A DNA stretch of 64,000 nucleotides from an uncultured Collinsella sp. (GTDB taxonomy: Bacteria > Actinomycetota > Coriobacteriia > Coriobacteriales > Coriobacteriaceae), in assembly GCA_900544725.1 (NCBI GenBank), contig UQWK01000004.1:13160-77159 (forward strand), in the 5' to 3' direction. The position numbers were made by a program, and so were the translations under genes. Positions 24,640 to 31,272 of the stretch are shown in pieces. Positions within the stretch are counted from its first letter, which is position 1; each line of letters starts with the position of its first letter. The notes below the pieces were generated by a model that saw only the letters and a list, made by a program, of their open reading frames with translations, had not been told where the DNA came from and made no database searches.

Positions 24640-24724
24640 GGTTGGCTCCAATCATGAACAACTGCATTGGACTTCTTGTACCCAAGATTGAGTGAACGAC
24701 ACAAAATCGTTTTACCGCCAAGAT

Positions 24725-24769
24725 AGAAATCGAGCGGGCCAAAGCCTTTGACGGCGTTTGCCCCGCTCG
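24725..24769 (-). terminator. Probable terminator of the dipeptidase gene
   Basis: CGAGCGGG (24731-24738) pairs with CCCGCTCG (24762-24769), with ATTTCT following on the minus strand. The loop is long (23 bases), so efficiency is uncertain. Confidence 0.5.
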
Positions 24770-24787
24770 TTCGCTGCAAGGTTGCCT

Positions 24788-26311
24788 TTACCTTACGTTG
24801 TCGTTCATCGCGAAGGAGTTCTTCATGGCACAGCTCGTGGTGTAGAGCACCTTGCCCAACAGAGCATCGGTCTCCACCCGCACGCGCTCGGCAAACTCCT
24901 CGTTGGCGCGGGCGAGCTCGGCGGGCGCCTCGGCTTCGGGCAGCGCGGCCACGGCGGCATCGACGTCGTGAATCTGCTTGTGGCCCATGCCGCCGACCTT
25001 CTCCTGATAATCCTCGACCGCGCGACCGCACTCATGGAAGCGAACATCGGCCAAGGCACCGATCAGGCGGTTGGCCCAATAGAAATTCTCGGACGTCACG
25101 CGAGCCTGCGTGCCGGCATAGTACTCGGGCATGGTCTCGACATTGGCGTACAGCGGTACGAGCGCGTTAAACGAGTTGGAGCCAAACGCCATCCACTGCA
25201 CGGCGCGATACGCCGGCTGCGCATAGGGGCGCAGCTGCAGCACGGCAAGCTGGCTGTTGCGGTTGATGCCGATGGGACGATAGGCGCCGCGCGTGGCGGG
25301 CGTGCCCTTGCTGCCGTAGCAGTCGTACTCCGTGCCCTGGTAGTGGCTCGAAAGCACGTACTTGATGTCCTCGATGGTCACCTTGCGCTCGGGCACGCGG
25401 CTCCAGGGAATGTCGTCGCTCTCGGGCGTGTAGTCGGCGTCGGGACCGTCCCACACATCGCTGGGGTTGAGGCAGCGCTGCATATACCAGGCGCGCGGCG
25501 TGTTGTAGACGTGATCGCTGTCGCTGTGCGAGCCAAAGGCCTCGCGCGGGTTAAAGACCGCGGCGGGACCGTCACCCTCGACGCCCAGCATTAGGTCCAG
25601 ATGCCACTCTGCCATCCAGGAGCGCAGGTCGGCAGAGCACATGTGGTCGACCTGAGCGCCCTCGGCGTCGTCCAGGTCAAAGCTGTCAATACCCAGCTGG
25701 TTGGGCATGGTCACATAGGCGTCATCGGGCACGCGCTTGGCGATCCAGTGGTGGCCGCCGATGGTCTCGAGCCACCAGATCTCGTCAACGTCACTAAAGG
25801 CGATGCCATTGTTCTCGTAGGTGCCGTAGCGCTCGAGCAGGTCACCCAAAATACGCACGCCGTCGCGGGCGGACTTGGCGTACGGCAGTACCAGGGTCAC
25901 CATATCCTCCTCGCCCAGTCCGCCGGGCTGGGCCGGAACATAGCCGTCCTCGCCCTCGTTGCCCTTGGCGGGTACATAGTCCACGAGCGGATCGGCGCCG
26001 CGGACGCGCTCATTGGTGGTGAGTGTTTCGGTTGCGGACATGCCAACATTGAGCTCGTTGAAGCCGGCCTCGGCCCAAATGCCATGGCCCGGGACAACGT
26101 CGGGGACGCTCGTGTAGCGCATGGGGTTGTCGGGCAGCTCAACGGTCAGGTGGCTCAGGACACTCGTGTAGACACGCGGCTGCTCGTCGGGATGCACCAC
26201 GCGCATGCGCTTGGGCTCAAACACCCCGTTGGACGAGTCCTCGTTGCGGGCGACAAGCGTCGACCCGTCGTAGCTCGCGTTCTTACCAACCAAAATCGTT
26301 GTGCACGGCAT
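24788..26311 (-). CDS. C69 family dipeptidase (PepD-type)
   Basis: This N-terminal-nucleophile hydrolase of peptidase family C69 (U34) cleaves dipeptides. The mature enzyme uses a cysteine at the very N-terminus: here MPC, so C3, followed by TTILVGKNASYDGSTLVARN with the conserved DGS and ARNED segment. The rest has the family's GHGIWAEAGFNELNVGMSATET and WWLETIGGHHWIAKRVPDD motifs. Length is 507 residues. I chose ATG 26311 because AAGGAGG is six bases upstream; ATG 26317 is directly on the ribosome site and would bury the cysteine. No signal peptide is seen, so it is probably cytosolic. Its upstream region carries a 230-bp inverted-repeat element. Confidence 0.94.
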   Translation of the reverse strand: MPCTTILVGKNASYDGSTLVARNEDSSNGVFEPKRMRVVHPDEQPRVYTSVLSHLTVELPDNPMRYTSVPDVVPGHGIWAEAGFNELNVGMSATETLTTNERVRGADPLVDYVPAKGNEGEDGYVPAQPGGLGEEDMVTLVLPYAKSARDGVRILGDLLERYGTYENNGIAFSDVDEIWWLETIGGHHWIAKRVPDDAYVTMPNQLGIDSFDLDDAEGAQVDHMCSADLRSWMAEWHLDLMLGVEGDGPAAVFNPREAFGSHSDSDHVYNTPRAWYMQRCLNPSDVWDGPDADYTPESDDIPWSRVPERKVTIEDIKYVLSSHYQGTEYDCYGSKGTPATRGAYRPIGINRNSQLAVLQLRPYAQPAYRAVQWMAFGSNSFNALVPLYANVETMPEYYAGTQARVTSENFYWANRLIGALADVRFHECGRAVEDYQEKVGGMGHKQIHDVDAAVAALPEAEAPAELARANEEFAERVRVETDALLGKVLYTTSCAMKNSFAMNDNVR

Positions 26312-26676
26312 GCGCATCCTCCTTGAGCGAAGAAATCAAACGGCAACAGTGTATCGCTTCGGCGCAAAAAGGGCGAAACCACGGCCACAGCAACCCCTGT
26401 GTGCAAAAAATGTCAAATATGAGTACTGACACCAATTTAGTAGCAGCTATTTTGCCGGGCGTGGGCGTCGAAAGTCTACATTTGTACAAAAGTTAGACTA
26501 TGTAATTCCTCAAAGGTCCAATAAAATAGGGTCCCTATCGATACTAAATATCGTTAGAGAGCCAAAATGACCTAAATTATATGCGACTAGCTTGGCAACA
26601 GTACTCATATTTGGCATTTTTTGCACACGGCGTGTCACGGGAGTATATATCTAACCCCCTAATCAGCCAAAAATGC
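26312..26676. other. AT-rich intergenic region upstream of the dipeptidase gene
   Basis: This 365-bp gap between the folD 3' end and the dipeptidase start is markedly AT-rich. It is dominated by the inverted-repeat element 26399-26628. On the minus strand the left arm includes TTGACA, a perfect -35 hexamer, but I see no -10 at the right distance. No gene is present. Confidence 0.6.
26399..26628. repeat. 230-bp element with 30-bp inverted ends
   Basis: The arms (26399-26428 and 26599-26628) are inverted copies matching at 29 of 30 positions; they contain GTGTGCAAAAAATG and CAAATATGAGTACTG. The interior is AT-rich and non-coding. It could be a miniature mobile element or a large cruciform-forming control region. 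Confidence 0.75.
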
Positions 26677-27531
26677 CTAGTTCAATGCGCGCTCCGCCGC
26701 CTCGATCACGTGTTTGGCGAGAATCGCCGTCGTCACTGCGCCCACGCCGCCCGGCACGGGCGTGATGGCGCCAACAATCGGCTCCGCAGCATCAAAATCG
26801 ACGTCGCCGACCAGCTTGCCGGCGGCCTCGTCCCAGTTAATACCCACGTCGATGATCGTCTGGCCCTCGCGAACCGCATCCGCGCCAATCGTACGCGCAC
26901 GCCCAACCGCGGCAACAACAATGTCGGCAGAACGGCACTCGGCAGCCAAGTCGCGCGTATGCGTATGGCACGTCGTCACTGTGGCATTGCGAGCCGTAAG
27001 CATGGCGGCAACGGGACGGCCAATCACCAGCGATCGACCGACCGCCGCAACCTTGGTACCATCCAGCTCAACGCCGTAATGGTCCAACAACGCCAACACG
27101 GCCTCAGCCGTGCAAGGAGCAAAGCCCACTCCACGACCCGAAAGCGTGGTAAGCAGCGAGGCCGGCGTCATGGAGTCAACATCCTTGGCGGGATCGAGCG
27201 CCGCGGCAACTGCATCCTCGTCAAGACCGGCAGGCAGCGGGCGAAACATCAGACAACCGTGAACAGTGGGGTCGGCATTGATGTCCTTAATAGCCGCCAG
27301 CAGCTCATCCTGCGAAACATCGGCAGGCAGCAATACGCGACGAGCTTCGATGCCCACCTTTTCGCAGCGCTTGAGTGCACCACGCTCGTAGGACAGGTCG
27401 TCCTCGCGCTCGCCCACGCGAACGATGGCCAGCGTCGGCACAACGCCGCGCTCGCGCAGGGCGGCGCAGCGAGCGACGAGCTCCTCGGTCAAAGCACGGG
27501 CAACGGGGGCCCCTTTAAGCAGCTCGGCCAT
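26677..27531 (-). CDS. folD: FolD-type methylenetetrahydrofolate dehydrogenase lacking the cyclohydrolase lysine
   Basis: FolD oxidises 5,10-methylene-THF to methenyl-THF and normally also hydrolyses that to 10-formyl-THF. The 284 residues contain KDVDSM, GFAPCTAEAV, VVAVGRARTIG, IIDVGINW and ITPVPGGVGAVTTA, which are classic FolD signatures, with the NADP site VGRSLVIGRPVA. In the YxxxK motif the sequence is Y48-E-R-G-A52, so the catalytic lysine is alanine, and the usual Gln of QLPLP is F96 (MFRPLP). Both residues matter for the cyclohydrolase step, so this copy is probably dehydrogenase only. ATG 27531 has GAGGGG six bases upstream. It starts two bases after the fchA stop. Confidence 0.92.
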   Translation of the reverse strand: MAELLKGAPVARALTEELVARCAALRERGVVPTLAIVRVGEREDDLSYERGALKRCEKVGIEARRVLLPADVSQDELLAAIKDINADPTVHGCLMFRPLPAGLDEDAVAAALDPAKDVDSMTPASLLTTLSGRGVGFAPCTAEAVLALLDHYGVELDGTKVAAVGRSLVIGRPVAAMLTARNATVTTCHTHTRDLAAECRSADIVVAAVGRARTIGADAVREGQTIIDVGINWDEAAGKLVGDVDFDAAEPIVGAITPVPGGVGAVTTAILAKHVIEAAERALN

Positions 27532-27533
27532 GG

Positions 27534-28166
27534 CTATCCCCTCTTCCTGGCGGCATCTGCGGCACGGCGCGCCAGTGCATCGGCGCGCGGTAGCCACGTA
27601 TCGAGCAGCTCATCGCACGCCGCCTCGAGCTCCTCGGCGCGGGCACGATCCTTCATAGACGTGGTGTTGGCGAAGAGTGTCAGGCTTGCGCCCTGCATGG
27701 CGGCGCGGCAGAATACGGCGCCGCACGCCACATCGGACAGCAGCTGTCGGGAGCCCTTGTCCGCCATGTCCTCGAGCAGTGCCAGCGCACGACCGCACGC
27801 ATCCATGATTCGATATGGCGGCATGGCGGCCACGTGCAGCGCATCCTGAATCGCGGCCGGTCGAGCCGGATCCTCGCGCGAAATACCGTACGCCGCAGAC
27901 ACCTGGCCGTACGCACGAACGTCCTCGGCGACCAGACCCACAAGTTCCTGTGCCAACTCGTCTGCCTGGGCGAATGCGCGCGTCAGATCGTCCGCGCGAT
28001 CGGCAAGCGCGGGGTTCGTCGCGCCATAGCGAGCAACCATCCCGCACAGCGAGGCGCCCAGTGCTCCCACAAACGCACTGGCGCTACCGCCGCCGGGAAC
28101 GGGCTCGCGTGCAGCCAACGCCTCGGCAAACCCTCGGCAGGTTTTGTCCATCATCTCTTGGCTCAT
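27534..28166 (-). CDS. fchA: Cyclodeaminase/methenyltetrahydrofolate cyclohydrolase family protein
   Basis: This 210-residue, all-helical protein belongs to the FTCD C-terminal family, which includes FchA, the methenyl-THF cyclohydrolase of acetogens, and formiminotetrahydrofolate cyclodeaminases. The key GGGSASAFVGALGASLCGMV motif (about 24-43) forms the folate site. GAGGTG is five bases before ATG 28166. It is immediately upstream of folD, with two bases between stop and start, so they are translationally coupled. Because this FolD lacks the cyclohydrolase lysine, FchA is the likely source of that activity. A cyclodeaminase role in histidine breakdown is possible but no hut genes are near. 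Confidence 0.88.
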   Translation of the reverse strand: MSQEMMDKTCRGFAEALAAREPVPGGGSASAFVGALGASLCGMVARYGATNPALADRADDLTRAFAQADELAQELVGLVAEDVRAYGQVSAAYGISREDPARPAAIQDALHVAAMPPYRIMDACGRALALLEDMADKGSRQLLSDVACGAVFCRAAMQGASLTLFANTTSMKDRARAEELEAACDELLDTWLPRADALARRAADAARKRG

Positions 28167-28211
28167 CGAAACACCTCTGCCCACCGCGCCGGCCACCATG
28201 GGCCGCACGCA

Positions 28212-28255
28212 TAATAAAAAATGGGACAACGACGCCAGGAAGCGGTTGTCCCATT
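28212..28255 (-). terminator. Strong intrinsic terminator of the zinc-ribbon gene
   Basis: AATGGGACAAC (28220-28230) pairs perfectly with GTTGTCCCATT (28245-28255), and on the minus strand TTTTTTATT follows. Confidence 0.9.
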
Positions 28256-28351
28256 CATCGATCTTGTCCAAGCCAGTCTAGCCCATAAGACAAAGACTGT
28301 CAGGAGCTCTGGCTATCGGCGTTTCCGATTGCCGGCTATAGGCACGGATGC

Positions 28352-29191
28352 CTAGTCCACCTGAAACGTCGGCAACAGCGTGTCGATAATCTTCGACCCC
28401 ATGTCGCGGTTCGCGGTCGAGTACTCCAAATGCGCCGTGGCAATTGTCGAATCCGTGACGATCGTCTTTTCGTAAATGATCGTATCGCCCTCGCGCCACG
28501 AAACCACGTACCAGTTGTCGCCCTCCGCGGTATAGAGGTCGGCCTTACCCGAGGTGTCCTCATCGACAAACATCTCGTGTGCAGTTTCGTCGTTAACGTT
28601 GACGTAGCCAGACAGGCCGATCACAAAACCCGTCTCCGGATCCTCGTACCTTGTGCCACTGCCGCTGGGAGTATCTTCCATCTCAAAACGATTGGGAATC
28701 GACATGCTATAAGGATGCATGTCGTTAGTGTACGTATGCACGTCGGTTAGGTAATCGTCCGAATCGCCCGAACCGTAGTATGCCGACTCGTCCTCGGGAA
28801 CGGCCTCGTCATCGGACGACGAGGATTCCTTGGACTTGGACTTGTCGCTCTTCTTCTTGGCAGAAGAATCTTTCTCGTCCGAAGACCCGGTATCGACCAC
28901 CGAAATCTGAGTGCCGGAACTCTTTGACCCGTTGAGCACCGTAAGCGCAAACACCGTGCCGCCACCGATGAGGACCACAGCAGCACATGCCACAGCGATA
29001 ATGACCGGCGCCTTGCTCTTGGGCTTTTGAGGCGCAGGCGCGACCGGCGGCATCGACTGGGTTAGGCCCGGGGCAGAGGAAGGACCAGCGCCCGTAGGCG
29101 TCGGTATGGAACCGCCAGCCAGCGAAGCCCCACAGTGCGTACAAAACGTCGATCCATCGGGAACTTGCTGTCCGCATTTTTGACAGAACAT
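28352..29191 (-). CDS. Zinc-ribbon membrane protein with extracellular C-terminal domain
   Basis: The 279-residue product begins with a four-cysteine zinc ribbon (C3, C6, C17, C20; MFCQKCG...FCTHCG), has a proline-rich linker, a membrane helix at about 61-86 (VIIAVACAAVVLIGGG) and a Ser/Lys/Asp-rich stalk. The C-terminal domain (about 155-279) shows SMSIPNRFEMEDTP and ends with SKIIDTLLPTFQVD, like a small exported sensor or lipoprotein-type domain. The ribbon faces the cytoplasm. AAGGT precedes ATG 29191. A 12-bp palindrome at 29255-29266 also occurs before the related gene ending at 40610. The ligand and role are unknown. Confidence 0.85.
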   Translation of the reverse strand: MFCQKCGQQVPDGSTFCTHCGASLAGGSIPTPTGAGPSSAPGLTQSMPPVAPAPQKPKSKAPVIIAVACAAVVLIGGGTVFALTVLNGSKSSGTQISVVDTGSSDEKDSSAKKKSDKSKSKESSSSDDEAVPEDESAYYGSGDSDDYLTDVHTYTNDMHPYSMSIPNRFEMEDTPSGSGTRYEDPETGFVIGLSGYVNVNDETAHEMFVDEDTSGKADLYTAEGDNWYVVSWREGDTIIYEKTIVTDSTIATAHLEYSTANRDMGSKIIDTLLPTFQVD

Positions 29192-29254
29192 CGTTCGACC
29201 TTTCGTGGTTTAGCTTTTGTCACAGCCAAGTCTATACGCCCCCATCCAAGGCGC

Positions 29255-29266
29255 TGTTGCGCAACA
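29255..29266. promoter_or_regulatory. 12-bp palindromic operator candidate, copy 1
   Basis: TGTTGCGCAACA is a perfect palindrome 63 bases before the start of the zinc-ribbon gene. The same 12 bases lie before the other zinc-ribbon gene (42743-42754), which points to a shared regulator. Confidence 0.5.
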
Positions 29267-29317
29267 TGGAAAAGTCGATGCCAAGCCGTGCCGTCCCATG
29301 CGCCCAGTGCCCCAAAC

Positions 29318-29336
29318 ATGGGACACATGGCCCACC
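29318..29336 (+). promoter_or_regulatory. 19-bp repeated upstream site, copy 1
   Basis: ATGGGACACATGGCCCACC occurs here and identically at 30283-30301, in each case upstream of a lipoprotein paralogue. TGGGnCA...TGnCCCA makes it an imperfect palindrome, as expected of an operator. It may also be part of a duplicated promoter block. Confidence 0.45.
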
Positions 29337-29533
29337 TTTCGAGACTCCCGGGCAGCACAAGCTGGGGCATATCTATAAGTAAGGAACCCGTTGGGGCACG
29401 GCCGCGCAACGGCCACAAGCGATGAACGGAGGCATAAGCCGCACAGTACACAGAGACATCCGCCGCCAGCGCAATCAGTACCCCAACAACATGCGGCGCC
29501 GTGATGTCATCGGCAGACAAGGAGGACGCCACC

Positions 29534-30132
29534 ATGAAGAAAAAGACCCTATCGATCCTTTCCCTCTGCATCGCCCTCTTTGCCGCGTTTGCCCTTGTCG
29601 GCTGCGGCGGGAGCGCATCGGGCGGCGGCAGCGCCCCCAAGAGCGAGAGCAAGGAAAAGGCCCCCGTCGCCAAGAAGACCGACTTTATCTGGTTTAAGGT
29701 CGAGATGCCCGAGGGCGTCGGCGTAAGCGACTCCGCCGGCAAGAATGCCGACAGGGTCCAGCTCACCTTCCTCGAAGACGAGAACGCTCGGCCGATCGCT
29801 TTATCCCCGTTTGGAAAAAAGCGCTGACGGCCGAGGAATCCCACGCCGACCAGGCGGAAAAGAAGGGGGATACGTTCCAGTGGAAGGATGACGGGTCCGT
29901 CGAGTATAACGGCAGGACGTGGCTCGTCGGAACATACGAGGACAACAGCGGCATCTCAACCATGCTTTTTACCGACGTTGAGCTGGGAAGCGTCTACGTC
30001 CTCATCTCGAACTTCGACCAGCACAAGAAAGAAGCCGAGGCGCTCCTCAACTCCATCGAGTTCCCCGATGACATGGAAGAGGCAGTTTCCGAGGCACGCG
30101 AAGTCGAGATTTCGAGCATCGAGATCAAGTAA
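29534..30132 (+). pseudogene. Lipoprotein paralogue broken by a one-base frameshift
   Basis: The N-terminal part (MKKKTLSILSLCIALFAA, lipobox LVGC) and KKTDFIWFKVEMPEGVGVSD match the intact gene 240 bases downstream. After the Glu-Asn-Ala codons near 29790 the frame fails and stops at 29827. The other frame then continues the homology (DRFIPVW..., DGSVEYNGRTW, LFTDVELGSVYV) to TAA 30132. Exactly one missing base near 29787-29794 explains the shift. AAGGAGG sits eight bases before ATG 29534. It is probably a recent pseudogene, unless the read has an error. A perfect 12-bp terminator follows. Confidence 0.8.
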
Positions 30133-30201
30133 CGGGACACCCGCACGCGCCTACGCGCACCCGCGCACATGCGCCCCATTAAAACAACGGGCGCCCAACC
30201 C

Positions 30202-30236
30202 GGGGAGGGCCGACGACATCGGCCCTCCCCTCTTTT
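30202..30236 (+). terminator. Intrinsic terminator after the broken lipoprotein gene
   Basis: GGGGAGGGCCGA (30202-30213) pairs perfectly with TCGGCCCTCCCC (30219-30230), followed by TCTTTT. Confidence 0.85.
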
Positions 30237-30282
30237 GCGCCCGGGCATATTGCCACTTGCCGGCGCAAATCCGGCCCCCAGA

Positions 30283-30301
30283 ATGGGACACATGGCCCAC
30301 C
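30283..30301 (+). promoter_or_regulatory. 19-bp repeated upstream site, copy 2
   Basis: This is identical to 29318-29336 and lies 72 bases before the intact lipoprotein ATG. CGTACAGTAAAGA follows within 20 bases and may hold a -10 (TACAGT). Confidence 0.45.
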
Positions 30302-30373
30302 CGAACGAGCCGTCCGCGCGTACAGTAAAGACAGGTAATCCATGGGCGGTTACAGATCGAGGAGGACACGACC

Positions 30374-30967
30374 ATGAAAAAGAAGGCCTTTGCGATTCTC
30401 ACCCTCTGCATCAGTCTCTTTGCCGCGGTTGCCCTGGTGGGCTGCGGTGGCAGCGGCGGCGCTACCGGCAGTGGCGGTGGCGGCGGAGCAGAAAAACCAG
30501 CCGTGGATATGAGGACCGACTTCATTTGGTTTAAGGTCGAGGTCCCCGAGGGCGTCGAGATCACCGACGTTGCCGGCGACACGGCCGACAGGGCCCAGTT
30601 TAAGTTCACCGAGAGCGAGCACGCCAGCGATCGCTTCATCCCTGTCTTCGACTCTGACAAGAACGCCGACGAGCTGTTCGACTACGAGGCCAAGTGGAAG
30701 ACCGACTTTGAGTGGACCGAGAATGATCCCGTCAAGTACAACGGCAAGACCTGGCGCAACGCTTCCTACATGCACACGGGCGGCGTGACGACCGAGTACT
30801 TCACCGACGTTGACGGCGGCAGCGTGTACGTGCGCATCGACAACGTCGAGGAGCACAAGGACGCCGTCGAGACCATGATGAAGTCCCTGGAATTTGCCGA
30901 CGATATCGCCAAGGCCAAGACCGAGGCCATGGACGTCAAGCTCGACGATATCGAGATCAAGCGCTAA
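30374..30967 (+). CDS. Lipoprotein of unknown function, intact paralogue
   Basis: The 197-residue product has a lipoprotein signal peptide: KKK, a hydrophobic core (AFAILTLCISLFAAVA) and lipobox LVGC, so the mature chain is lipid-anchored at about C24. A Gly-rich spacer follows, then a domain beginning TDFIWFKVEVPEGVEITDVAG, with KTWRNASY and STAxYVRIDNVEEHKD-like segments near the end. That domain also appears in the broken neighbour and resembles the C-terminal domain of the zinc-ribbon gene at 28352. GGAGGA is close before ATG 30374. The ligand is unknown. A terminator follows at 31038. Confidence 0.85.
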   Translation: MKKKAFAILTLCISLFAAVALVGCGGSGGATGSGGGGGAEKPAVDMRTDFIWFKVEVPEGVEITDVAGDTADRAQFKFTESEHASDRFIPVFDSDKNADELFDYEAKWKTDFEWTENDPVKYNGKTWRNASYMHTGGVTTEYFTDVDGGSVYVRIDNVEEHKDAVETMMKSLEFADDIAKAKTEAMDVKLDDIEIKR

Positions 30968-31037
30968 GCGACTCGCGAGCGCAATGGGAAACACGGGCGC
31001 AGCGTTAACAAGCGACGGTGACCCAGCGCCTCGTACC

Positions 31038-31071
31038 AAGGGAGGGCCGGTAAACCGACCCTCCCTTTCTT
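31038..31071 (+). terminator. Intrinsic terminator after the intact lipoprotein gene
   Basis: AAGGGAGGG...CGG pairs with CCG...CCCTCCCTT around a TAAA loop with one bulge, followed by TCTT. It resembles the terminator after the broken paralogue. Confidence 0.75.
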
Positions 31072-31272
31072 ATGCCGGTAGCCGACGAACGCGAGGATGC
31101 CGGACGCTGGAACCGCCCCAAATGTGGCAACAGCACGAAAACGACAAGCACCCCAGTGCGTCCGCCCGCCGATTTATAGCGCCGCGCAGACAATTGAGCC
31201 GATGCCTTTGGACATCCGGGCAGTATAGTGACCAAAATAAGTGCATAACCGCACCCTGCGAATGGAGGAGTT

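Larger units (their letters stand above)
29192..29533. other. Divergent intergenic region between zinc-ribbon gene and broken lipoprotein gene
   Basis: This 342-bp region holds the palindrome TGTTGCGCAACA (29255-29266) on the side of the zinc-ribbon gene and the 19-bp sequence 29318-29336 that recurs before the intact lipoprotein. On the minus strand TATAGA (centred near 29235) could be a -10 whose -35 overlaps the palindrome. I see no gene. Confidence 0.5.
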
